From: Endothia cerciana
Taxonomy: Eukaryota > Ascomycota > Sordariomycetes > Diaporthales > Cryphonectriaceae
DNA length: 64,000 nt
Direction: 5' to 3'
Assembly (NCBI GenBank): GCA_026119935.1
Contig: JALRMH010000061.1
Coordinates: 150,413-214,412 of the forward strand
The position numbers and the translations under genes were made by a program. Each line of letters begins with the position of its first letter. Positions within the stretch are counted from its first letter, which is position 1. This document shows positions 55,338 to 64,000 of the stretch, piece after piece. The notes beneath the pieces are model-generated. The model did not search any database. It had not been told where the DNA came from and was given only the letters and a program-made list of their open reading frames with translations.

Positions 55338-58300
55338 ATGTCTTCAGATGCGTCAATAGCATCGTGGCATCCTGCCATGAGGCCACATACAGATGCAGAC
55401 ATCGCAACCAACCACGAAACGATAGAGGCTGTGGAAACATCCAGTCCGCTGCCGAAAGCTGCCGAGCCCGTACAGACTGAAGGCGAGACTCCTCTAAAAC
55501 CGATCGACATCTCGGAAGCCCAGAGCTCGGGCGTGGACGAATGGTTCCCGGATTACGAGGCAGGCAGTCCGTGGAAGTCGGAACAAGAGAGCGAGGAGCA
55601 GCCGCAAGAGCCTGGGGAACATGTCCAAGAGGTCGAAGCCGAAGGTGCTGCTAAGCACGAAGCTGTCCAGGAGCCGGCGCGGGTGGCGCAACCGGAAGAG
55701 GAAGTCCCCGGTGAAGCTGCTGGTGGCGCTCCAGTTCCAGACGCTGCGCCTGTGTTAGCAGAGCCTCACGGACAGCCGCGGGAGTATACCGCGGAGGAGG
55801 CGCAAGCTCCATCGGGCCCCAAACACGTCAGCAACGATTCCTTTGCGCGAACGGTGTCGCATCAACCCGAGCTGGATGATGATGAGGATGCATGGAGCCC
55901 GCGTCCGACCGACCAAGACCCCTTCAAGTTCATGCCACCCAATGATAGAACCAACTCTTTCCCCGTGGTGCCACAATTGGAACACAGAGAGCGCGCATTT
56001 GTTGGGCCACTGCCGATAATCCAGGCCGAGGACATTGTGAACGAGGTAGAGCATCAGTCCGAACCTCTTGACTTCGAAGACAGCTCAGCATCACAGGCGG
56101 CGAGCGCCTTCCAGCAGGACGACTTCTGGGGTGGTGGCGATGGAGAAGCCGAGTTTCCAGCGCAGGTTGGCGGTGACCTACAGGGTCCGGAGGAGGAGGC
56201 CTCAGACGTTAGATATGACGAGGGTGTACCTCTTATCGGCCACGATCAAGCCGGCGGCGCGGACGTACAGGGCGATGATAAGGCCCGCGACCCATTCGCG
56301 GAGGATACCACCGCAGAGGAGGAAGGGGACGACTTTTTTGCTCAGATGGGCAGGGAACACGACAGCGCTGAACAACAAGATTCTATGCCCAGCCAGCTTG
56401 AGCGCAAGTCAACGATGCAAGTCATAGATGGTCTAGGGACAAATAATACGACTGGTTCCGGAGGTGTGTTGGAGAGTCCGCCAGAGGAAGAAGAGGATGA
56501 GCTACCGGGTGAGACTCCAGCCCCTGAACAAGAGCCTCAGCTCCAAGCAGAAGACGCGACCGCTGCAGAAATGACATCGACTCAGGATGAACAGGTGCCT
56601 CAAGGAGAGGATCTTACTGCGAAATGGTCAGAAGCGTTTGCGGAGGAGGACGATGATGAGTTCCTTCTTGAGGATGAATCGGGCGCAGAGAACAAGGAAA
56701 AGCAAGGCTTCGATCCGTCTGCATTCTTTGATGACGACGACGAAGGATTCCTTGAGGACGTCGAAGAGTCGGCTCCACAGCCTACTCATGCCGCCCCGAG
56801 TGTCAATCAAGCCCTTCCACCACAGCCCGCCGCGACCAGCAACAGATATCTCCCATCAGGCGCGGCGCAAGCAGCAGCGACTCAGCCATCCAACTCATAT
56901 TTTCCAAGTGCAACTTCCATTATACCGCCAGCCCAGACTCTGGCCTCGATCCCCCCCGTCGCGAGCAGTCCATATGCTGTTCAGCCTCCCACACAGCCCA
57001 TGGCATCGCCGTACGGCGTACCTGCGCCGCGGCCAGCGGCCAACAAGGCACAGAGCTTTGCAGACAAATCCAAGGGTGGCTACTCTTCACCGTATGATTT
57101 GCCCATGGAGGTTGTCAAGCCGAAGAAGCGTGCCAGTTATCAGCAGCTTCCTCGCGGGGGCGCTACCGCACCACCGCCAGGGCCTCCTGCTCCCCCAAGA
57201 AGCGCGAGCGCCAGCATGCCTGGACAGATTCCTCCACCGCCACCACCTGGTCCTCCGCAGATGCAGGGCTCCGGTTCGAGCATGTCGCCACCAGCGTCAA
57301 ACCACTCTGGCCAGTCTCCGTCACTACCAAAACCTCCTCAGCAGCTCCAGTCCAAGGCCAGCTTCTTTGAAGAATTACCGTCGTCTAAAAAGACACGGCC
57401 AGCTTCACGGACAAGTAACACGAGCCAGCCCTCACCTTCACAAGCCAGCTTCGGTGCGCCTCCTCAAGGTGTACAACCTCCTCCGATGTCAATACCTACA
57501 CCGCCCCAAGACCCCACCATAGCCGGTCCTTCTGTCACTTCAGACATCTCGAGGCTGGTACCTCCAGCACCGACGAACCCTTACGCGAACTTGCCCACTG
57601 CCACCAACTCAGCACCATCTGTGCTGCCGCCGCCAGCACAAAGATACTCACCGGCATCTTCGCAAGGGGTCACTCCCAATGGTACGGTTTCTTCCCCCAG
57701 TCGGTATTCGCCTGCACCCCTGGCGCAACGAGCTGCAAGCTATGGCCCCAGTATTGCTGCAACACCACCCTCTGTTCTGCCTCATCTACCCCGAACGTCC
57801 AGCCCTTTGGCACATTTTGAGGCGAGACCGGCAGAGACACAGGGTGTGCCGCCTCTCCAACAAAGTCGAAGCACCTCCTCCTTGTACGAGCCCAGGCTGA
57901 ACCGGATGCCGTCCCTCCCACCAACGCGTGAAGTTGAGGAAGAAGACATGTCGACTCAACCGCCCAGTGGAGCTCCTCCACCTCCTGCTTCACAGCTTCC
58001 ACCCAGAGCGCGGCAGAGTGTCCCACATCCGCTGGATTCCTTCAACGAAAATGCGATGTCTCCTCCCAAAAGGAAGATATCATATGGTCCAGCCCCCATG
58101 GCAAATGATGTTGTTCCTCCTCCTAGGTCTCAAACCGGATCACCGGGTGCCATGTATGGGCTGAGGTCTCCCATCAGGGCTTCAGAAATTGGTCCGCGTC
58201 CTTCATCCGCTCAGGGTCCTGCTCCGCTCTCCATCGCAGGCGCCATGTCTTCTGTGGCTTCTACGCGACCAAGAGGCATGTCACAAAAGTTGGACCTAAT

Positions 58301-61300
58301 TCCGCCCACCGATGGACGTGAACATGATCCGTTGCAAAGATGGAAAGGCGTTCCCTTGATAAGTTGGGGGGTTGGTGGGACACTCGTGATATCCTTCCCG
58401 GTTGATGTTCCGAGATATGGTATGAACCAACCTGGACCGATGATCGTTCGGAGTCCTGGCGAGATCAAGGTGAAGACTATTAGGGAAGTTCAGCCGCTAG
58501 AGGATCGCCTTGCCAAATTCCCTGGCCCGTTGAGGGGCAAGTCAAAGAAGAAAGAAACCATCAGCTGGCTCACTGCGGGTATTGAAGAACTCGAGAGGGG
58601 CCTTCCGAATCTTGCGTTCCGGACTCAGTTGTCACACGAGGACAAGCGAGCAGTCGAACGTGTGCTTCTTTGGAAGATTCTGCGAGTCATGATTGAGAAT
58701 GACGGCTTAATCGAAGGTAACGCGAGTGTGGACAAGGCCGTTCGCGATGTCCTTTCTCTTGCACCAACAGATCAGGACGAGATTGCGTCTCCAGTTAATA
58801 CGAGTGGTGATGCCTTCGGTTTTGCGGGCGAATCGTCCTCCACCCAGATGCAATCGGACGCTGTGGACTCGGGTACGATCCAACGGCTAAAGAAGTCTCT
58901 CCTTTCTGGAGACCGGGAGAAGGCAGTCTGGGATGCTGCTGATAAGCGGCTCTGGGGGCACGCCCTGTTGATCGCCAACACCGTATCGCCCGATCTCTAC
59001 CACAAGGTCTCACAGGAGTTTATCAAGAAGGAGGTCAACTTCCCAGGACACAACAATGAGTCGCTCGCAGCGCTCTACTCTGTCCTGTCTGGCAACCACC
59101 AAGAAAGTGTTGACGAGCTCGTTCCTGTACATGCCCGCGCAGGAGTGCAGCTGGTTGCGTCCTCCGCAGGACCAGCCAGTGCCAGCGGGTTAGATGGCCT
59201 TGAGAAGTGGCGTGAGACCGCGACTCTCATTCTCAGCAACAGGAGCACAGGTGATGAGCAGGCCTTGAACTCCCTCGGCAACTTGCTCTCAGGATATGGA
59301 AGAGCAGAGGCCGCTCACATCTGCTTCATCTTTGCCCGTTCTGCCAGTGTGTTTGGTGGACTCGACGACCCACGGGCCCAGTTCGTTCTGGTTGGCGCAG
59401 ACCACAAGACACAATCACAACAGTTTTCCAAGGAGACAGAGGCCCTGCTACTCAGCGAAGTCTACGAGTATGGCCTCAGTCTGACTGGTATACCGTCCGT
59501 CGCATACGGCGTCCCTCACCTTGCAGCCTACAAGCTTCAGCATGCCATCACACTGGCCGAGCACGGTTTCAGAGACAAGGCGCTGCAGTACTGTGATATG
59601 ATCTTGAAAGACATGACCGCGCAGACGAAGCGGTCGCCCTACCACCATCTACTTCTGGAATCGACAGTCGAGGACTTGCGCCAGAGAATGCTCCAAGCTC
59701 CGAGCAAGGAGGCCTCTGGGTCATGGATCTCCAAACCCAGCATGGGCAAAGTTTCTGATTCTATGTGGAACCGATTCAACAAATTCGTGGCTGGCGACGA
59801 TGTAGATGCAAATGGACAAGGGTCTCCGAAGTTCGGGGAGGAGTCGGGGCCCTTCGCGCAGATCCAGGGCGGCACTCCAACTGTCAGTCGGCCACCGTCC
59901 GTATCCAATGCTACGGGTATGGAAATGTTTAGCTCCCCCCCGAATGGTTATGGATCGTCCCTGGCGCCGACCGCGTCCCCCGTTTTAACAAGAACATCAT
60001 CGCGATATGCACCTGCCGCCAGCTCTACCACCGGGACCCCATACGACCCGCACTCATCTTACACTCCGTCCGGACGCTCATCTATGGAGCGCACATCTGG
60101 AGAGTACCACCGAAGTCCTTACGAACCTCGGCGTCCCTCTTCCGACATACATGCTGGGCCCACAGGCAACTACATGCCACACAGCATGGCTCCTCCCGCT
60201 CAAGGCTTTCCTGACCAAGCAATGGGTCTGGCAATCCAATCTCCTGGCCAAACTGCCGCTCCTCCGACCACAAGCCCAGCAGCTTCGGTTCCCACTCCTG
60301 CCGAGGCCTCTGGCCCAAGAACTCCAGTCTTCTCACCCTACACACCCTTCTCGCAGCAATCATCATCGTACGCTCCTGTTGCAAGCAGCGGCTCACCTTA
60401 CGCGCCAATCGCGCCGGGGCCTACCGCTGGTGACGGACAGGGTTACGGCTACGAGCCACCAACGCTGAACGCCGCGCAAGATCAGCCGGTTCAGTCGATT
60501 GAGGAGCCAGCGTCTTCTGGTGGATTCGAGCCACCTTCCTTCCAGCCGTACGGCTACGAGCCACCTCATTACGAGCCCGACCCTGAGACGAACGTTGACA
60601 ACACCGAAAGCGTTGCTGATCCTAAGCCCAAGAAGAAGAGCTTCATGGACGATGACGACGATGATTACCCGTCTATGGCCGCGAAGCCGGCTGAGAAGTC
60701 CAAGTCAGAGAAGGATCGAGAAAATGAGGAGCTGATCCGCAAGGCCGCGGAAGAGGATGGTAAGTCAAATACCGACTGGTGCCCTAACAATCATATGGTC
60801 CATATTGACAGGTACGTAGCAAAACGGGCAGAAGAGGAGAAGGCAGCTAAATCTAAGAAGGGCTGGGGCTTCGGTGGCTGGTTTGGCGGCGGCGGCGGTG
60901 CTAAGAAGGACTCGCTTGAGAACCTGCCTAATAAGCCGGTCCGTGCTAAGTTGGGCGAGAAATCTAGTTTCGTGTACGATCCCGAACAGAAGCGGTGGGT
61001 GAACAAGGCCGCTGGCGCAGAGGACAGCAGACCGAGGACCTCGACGCCTCCACCTCCGCGCGCGACGCCGAGGCCCACAATGCCCGGACCCTCGGCGTCA
61101 GTCCCGCCAGCACGTACCGGCACAACGCCTACGCCATCAGAGGGTGCTGGCACGCCACCCCTGCCCCCCGGTCCTCTTGGTTCTGCGACGCCGCCTATGA
61201 TGCGCTCTGTTTCCACCGCCAGCGCCGGCGGCCCGCAATTAGCACCACCCAGCCGCCCTGCCACGAGCATGAGCAATGCCAGTAGCATCGACGACCTGCT

Positions 61301-61379
61301 CGGGGCGGCGGCGCCGCGCAAGGGTGCTAGGGGCAAGAAGAAGGGCGGTGGTAGGTATGTCGACGTCATGGCCAAGTAG
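55338..61379 (+). CDS. SEC16: COPII coat assembly scaffold Sec16
   Basis: Proposed exons 55338..60759 and 60820..61379 (1993 residues). The 60-nt intron (donor GTAAGT, TTGAC branch, acceptor CGTAG) is in frame and stop-free; its removal joins AAEED to AKRAEEEKAAKSK, as in other fungal Sec16 proteins. The N-terminal 480 residues are very acidic and disordered, with ER-exit-site/Sec7-binding type repeats of DDEDE. Residues about 490-980 are Pro/Ser-rich. The central conserved domain starts near 990 (DPLQRWKGVPLISWGVGG, VISFPVDVPRYGM) and continues into the ACE1 alpha-solenoid (AVWDAADKRLWGHALLIANTV, FVAGDDVDANG just after it). The C-terminus has the Sec23-binding region GWGFGGWFGGGGGAKKD. Sec16 organises ER exit sites. 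Its intact 5.4-kb reading frame argues against widespread sequencing error here. Confidence 0.94.
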   Translation: MSSDASIASWHPAMRPHTDADIATNHETIEAVETSSPLPKAAEPVQTEGETPLKPIDISEAQSSGVDEWFPDYEAGSPWKSEQESEEQPQEPGEHVQEVEAEGAAKHEAVQEPARVAQPEEEVPGEAAGGAPVPDAAPVLAEPHGQPREYTAEEAQAPSGPKHVSNDSFARTVSHQPELDDDEDAWSPRPTDQDPFKFMPPNDRTNSFPVVPQLEHRERAFVGPLPIIQAEDIVNEVEHQSEPLDFEDSSASQAASAFQQDDFWGGGDGEAEFPAQVGGDLQGPEEEASDVRYDEGVPLIGHDQAGGADVQGDDKARDPFAEDTTAEEEGDDFFAQMGREHDSAEQQDSMPSQLERKSTMQVIDGLGTNNTTGSGGVLESPPEEEEDELPGETPAPEQEPQLQAEDATAAEMTSTQDEQVPQGEDLTAKWSEAFAEEDDDEFLLEDESGAENKEKQGFDPSAFFDDDDEGFLEDVEESAPQPTHAAPSVNQALPPQPAATSNRYLPSGAAQAAATQPSNSYFPSATSIIPPAQTLASIPPVASSPYAVQPPTQPMASPYGVPAPRPAANKAQSFADKSKGGYSSPYDLPMEVVKPKKRASYQQLPRGGATAPPPGPPAPPRSASASMPGQIPPPPPPGPPQMQGSGSSMSPPASNHSGQSPSLPKPPQQLQSKASFFEELPSSKKTRPASRTSNTSQPSPSQASFGAPPQGVQPPPMSIPTPPQDPTIAGPSVTSDISRLVPPAPTNPYANLPTATNSAPSVLPPPAQRYSPASSQGVTPNGTVSSPSRYSPAPLAQRAASYGPSIAATPPSVLPHLPRTSSPLAHFEARPAETQGVPPLQQSRSTSSLYEPRLNRMPSLPPTREVEEEDMSTQPPSGAPPPPASQLPPRARQSVPHPLDSFNENAMSPPKRKISYGPAPMANDVVPPPRSQTGSPGAMYGLRSPIRASEIGPRPSSAQGPAPLSIAGAMSSVASTRPRGMSQKLDLIPPTDGREHDPLQRWKGVPLISWGVGGTLVISFPVDVPRYGMNQPGPMIVRSPGEIKVKTIREVQPLEDRLAKFPGPLRGKSKKKETISWLTAGIEELERGLPNLAFRTQLSHEDKRAVERVLLWKILRVMIENDGLIEGNASVDKAVRDVLSLAPTDQDEIASPVNTSGDAFGFAGESSSTQMQSDAVDSGTIQRLKKSLLSGDREKAVWDAADKRLWGHALLIANTVSPDLYHKVSQEFIKKEVNFPGHNNESLAALYSVLSGNHQESVDELVPVHARAGVQLVASSAGPASASGLDGLEKWRETATLILSNRSTGDEQALNSLGNLLSGYGRAEAAHICFIFARSASVFGGLDDPRAQFVLVGADHKTQSQQFSKETEALLLSEVYEYGLSLTGIPSVAYGVPHLAAYKLQHAITLAEHGFRDKALQYCDMILKDMTAQTKRSPYHHLLLESTVEDLRQRMLQAPSKEASGSWISKPSMGKVSDSMWNRFNKFVAGDDVDANGQGSPKFGEESGPFAQIQGGTPTVSRPPSVSNATGMEMFSSPPNGYGSSLAPTASPVLTRTSSRYAPAASSTTGTPYDPHSSYTPSGRSSMERTSGEYHRSPYEPRRPSSDIHAGPTGNYMPHSMAPPAQGFPDQAMGLAIQSPGQTAAPPTTSPAASVPTPAEASGPRTPVFSPYTPFSQQSSSYAPVASSGSPYAPIAPGPTAGDGQGYGYEPPTLNAAQDQPVQSIEEPASSGGFEPPSFQPYGYEPPHYEPDPETNVDNTESVADPKPKKKSFMDDDDDDYPSMAAKPAEKSKSEKDRENEELIRKAAEEDGKSNTDWCPNNHMVHIDRYVAKRAEEEKAAKSKKGWGFGGWFGGGGGAKKDSLENLPNKPVRAKLGEKSSFVYDPEQKRWVNKAAGAEDSRPRTSTPPPPRATPRPTMPGPSASVPPARTGTTPTPSEGAGTPPLPPGPLGSATPPMMRSVSTASAGGPQLAPPSRPATSMSNASSIDDLLGAAAPRKGARGKKKGGGRYVDVMAK

Positions 61380-62505
61380 GGGATTGCCCTACGTCGACAT
61401 GGGATGAGGTCATCGGAAAATGAGTTGGGAGGACTTGATGAGGAGTGAACAGGCGTAGGCATCTCCGTTCGGTCGGAGTGTCATTGCTGATCAGTGCTTG
61501 CTTGAGATTTGCATACGGCGGTTGGGAGGAAATTGCAATGCATGAGGCATCAAGGCATACATATATATACATGGTATTGGGCAGGCTCGGCCAAGAGCTT
61601 TTCTTTCTGGTCCTTGTCTTAGCAATGACTTGACGGATTCATTGATTAATCGGCACTAAAAGATGGGATGATGGGAAATCGACCACAGACGGTCGGTCGG
61701 TCATGTAATAGAATTGTATCGAACGTCGCAATGATAGACGGACGGGCGAGCTTTGGGTCTCATATGTCCCACGGCTCACTATTACTGTGCGTCCAAAGTT
61801 TCCATCACTCTTGGCCTCTTGCGCGACCTAGACGAAAACCGCCTATCGGTGCTCTTGTTTGGATCGCCGTCCGTTCCACCAGCACAAACCGGATCAGGGG
61901 CGTGTTTCCCCTCCCATCGCGGCGTACAAGCACCAGCCGCGCGTTCATGCTGATGGGGCCTGTGTGCTCCATACGCACTCACAAACTTTCAGTTCTTCAG
62001 CCTGACCGGTGCCAGTCCTGGGATCCAAGTAGACCTATCCGCAGCCATGGCGGAAAGTCTTGCATCGTCTCAGGCTGCTGTACCGCGACGGTGCTTATAT
62101 GCGCCTTGATACCTGGGTCGAGAAAAAAAATCAGGGGCTAAAACAGTGGTCTCATCATGGTGGTTTTTTTGTTTATTTTTTTGCGGATACGATCCATATT
62201 CTCCCTATGCTTTTGTCCTTTTGAGCAGCGACCTGCGACACATTTCACCGAGCCATGTTAATGATGATCACCTCCTTCAACCACGTATCCGCAGCCCCCA
62301 AAAAACGCCTGGTATCATTCCATGTCCCCACGGTCGGGAGATGCAAATAGCAGCACTGATGCCGACCCTCTACCATGCACACTATTATCCTTCCTAACGC
62401 CGACCGACTCGCGTTCCTTCCAAGAACCCAAACCCCAAGGGTGAGATACCGTTCAAGCACTGTAAGACGAAACATAGTACTGTCGGAATAGAAGAAGGAA
62501 AAAGG
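61380..62505. other. convergent 3' region SEC16 / HUS1
   Basis: About 1.1 kb, with T-rich runs near 62165-62185. No gene supported. Confidence 0.5.
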
Positions 62506-63677
62506 TTAGCGAGGTCCAGATGGCACCATGTCCACAGGAAGACTTGCCGTGATCACCGCGTCGTCCGCAGTAGCATCATCGAACTGCGGGACGTACGCAT
62601 ACAGGATCAGCGCATGGTCGTCTGCAAAACACGCAATGACCCTCCCCTCCAGCCGCCCCACACTCAGCACCCTGCTCCAGTCCTTCCCGTCGACCCGGAC
62701 CGTGGCCCACTTGTCGGGCCCGGCCTCCTTGAAGAGCGTCGACGGGTGCTGCTCGATCGGCACCGTCAGCTGTGCGGGATCCAGCTCGGGATTGTCCAGG
62801 CCCCGCCAGACGCTCTCGATGTTCAGCGCCTCGGTCGCGATGCGCAGGCGCAGGGCGCCGTGCATGTTCGCGCTCAGCTCCAGCTTGGGGCTTCTCCCGC
62901 CGCCGCCGCCACCACCACCGCGGTCCCTGTTGTTGTTGCCGCCGGTGGTGGTCGTGGTCGCGGCCAGCTTCGTGAACCTGTCGGAGATGGCCTTCAGCTG
63001 CATCAGCGGCGGCAGCTGGATGTGCACCTCCGGCTCGCGCACCTTGGGCTGCATGATGGTCTCGACGGTGTCGGGGTGCAGGACGCGCACGGGGATGTCC
63101 TGCGTGATGACCTTCTCGCGCTCGCGCTTCATCGTCAGCTCCAGGGCCTCCATGTCCACGTCGCCGAAGGGGTCGTCGTCCTCGTCGTCGCCGGAGCGCT
63201 GCGCGGTGGTGCGGTGGTTGTGGAAGGGGATGCCGGACCTGGGCTCGTTGGCGCGCTGCTCAGGGGTCGTGTGGATGGTCATGGAGAGCACGGGGATGCC
63301 GTCTTTCTTGGTCAGGCGCAGGGTGGCGTGGTCGCTGTTGATGGCGGACTTGAGGGCGCGCTGGAGCGGGTTGAGGGGCAGCTCGAGGTTGATCGTGTTG
63401 GAGGGCTCGGCGGACTGGATGTGGTAGTCTGTGAAGATGAAGTCCATGGAGAGGGAGCTGTTCGTGACCCGGGGATCAGTGAGCTGTTCTTCCCCCCGGC
63501 GAGGGGTGCGGAGGGGGAGGGGACCCACGCCCAGACCTGCGACCCCGTCTCGGGGATCACTGTGAAGCGGGCGGTATCATCGTCAAGGCGGACCCAGGCG
63601 ATCTTCTCGAGGGAGTTGAGGGCGGCTATCAGCTTGTTGAAGGTGCGGATGTTCTTGAGCTCCGTCTTGAACCTCAT
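62506..63677 (-). CDS. HUS1: checkpoint clamp subunit Hus1 (9-1-1 complex)
   Basis: Two exons, 63677..63529 and 63457..62506, with a 71-nt intron (donor GTGGGT, branch CTCACTGAT, acceptor GAACAG); 366 residues. The start is MRFKTELKNIRTFNKLIAAL, as in other Hus1 proteins; an ATG nine bases upstream is possible. The junction gives GSQVWA-SLSMDFIFTDYHIQ. Sliding-clamp features follow: INLELPLNPLQRALKSAI, ATLRLTKKDGIPVLSMTI, a long inter-domain insert with an acidic DDEDDDPFGDVDME stretch and a Gly-rich loop (RGGGGGGGGR), and C-terminal strands ATVRVDGKDWSRVLSVGR and HALILYAYVP. Hus1 with Rad9 and Rad1 loads at DNA damage and activates the Mec1/ATR checkpoint. The frame is open throughout. Confidence 0.9.
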
Positions 63678-64000
63678 GCCGGGCAAGGGTTGGGGGCCCT
63701 GCCCATGGGGAGGGACGGACGGGAGTGGTAGATGAGACCCGGCTAGCTACCCTCGGGGGACATCCAGGCTGTCCGTCTCGTGGGGATGATGATGACCTGT
63801 TGTCGATTGTCGCTCGACGCGTCCCAAACGCGATAGAAGGATGACGAGCGGGTCGCGGGGCCGGCCGTCATCAGCACAGGGATCAAGACGATCAGGTGGG
63901 GGGGGGGGGGGGGGGGGTTGGGTTGTTGTTGGGGGGGGGTGGGTTGGGCCCGCCCCAAATGTATGGGGTTAGCATAAAAAGGCCCGTACCCCAGCGCGGC
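63678..64000. promoter_or_regulatory. HUS1 upstream region with long G tracts
   Basis: Upstream of HUS1 on the minus strand. Contains G20 (63898-63917) and G9 (63931-63939), i.e. C tracts on the HUS1 coding strand, about 220-260 bases before the ATG. Confidence 0.5.
63898..63917. repeat. G20 homopolymer
   Basis: Twenty consecutive G, the longest G/C homopolymer in the window, with a second G9 run 13 bases further on. Confidence 0.9.

Noticed and set aside
56587..57522. 311-codon ORF in a second plus frame
   Set aside because: Out-of-frame shadow of the Pro/Ser-rich part of SEC16.
62614..63735. Plus-strand ORFs of 299 and 373 codons
   Set aside because: Both are antisense shadows of HUS1; low-complexity Val/Gly/Arg or Ser/Arg composition.
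1..64000. CRISPR arrays, insertion sequences, rRNA genes, prokaryotic operons
   Set aside because: None seen: no regular spaced repeats, no transposase frame, no rRNA-like blocks; spliced genes show the DNA is eukaryotic.

Overview
The window is nuclear DNA from a filamentous ascomycete (Pezizomycotina, most likely a Sordariomycete). The evidence is the gene content (fungal MED6, SEC16, HUS1, NEO1, AIM32, CYC2, DUF3684 and ankyrin-subtilase families), short introns of about 50-110 nt with CTGAC/CTAAC-type branch points, roughly 50-55 % GC, pyrimidine-rich leaders and no operons. The assignment below phylum level is inference.

Left end (1-8.5 kb): an alpha/beta-hydrolase-like gene runs off the left edge, followed by an orphan 307-residue protein, both on minus. 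Divergent from them is a seven-exon gene for an ankyrin-repeat protein ending in a subtilisin-like (S8) protease domain. Such domains recur in fungal NLR/allorecognition proteins, so this is the best candidate here for an undescribed defence-type locus. Beside it lies a wrecked zinc-type alcohol dehydrogenase/quinone oxidoreductase pseudogene.

8.5-35.9 kb is mostly housekeeping: formate dehydrogenase, a SAM methyltransferase, a 1778-residue GHKL-ATPase/DUF3684 protein with a C-terminal HExxH motif, an MMTAG2-like RS protein divergent from Mediator subunit MED6, a small DnaJ-type cysteine-rich protein, an orphan coiled-coil protein, the ribosome-biogenesis helicase DHR1/ECM16, and proteasome assembly chaperone 3. 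Long gene-free stretches (10.6-12.6 and 13.4-17.3 kb) separate some of them.

35.9-47.7 kb is an accessory, decaying region. It holds a small secreted six-cysteine protein, an FAD-monooxygenase relic with frameshifts and an internal deletion, an SMP-30/gluconolactonase pseudogene broken mainly in G/C homopolymers, and an MFS sugar transporter with an abbreviated N-terminus. The intact mitochondrial gene AIM32 sits among them.

48.4-63.7 kb is conserved again: CYC2-like mitochondrial flavoprotein, P4-ATPase NEO1, COPII scaffold SEC16 and checkpoint clamp subunit HUS1.

Two genome-wide traits stand out: at least ten G or C homopolymers of 10-20 nt, in introns, leaders and intergenic DNA; and three introns (AIM32, CYC2, SEC16) that are multiples of three and stop-free, so retention would keep the reading frame. 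Exon coordinates were derived by hand from splice signals and protein continuity, not from transcripts or alignments.
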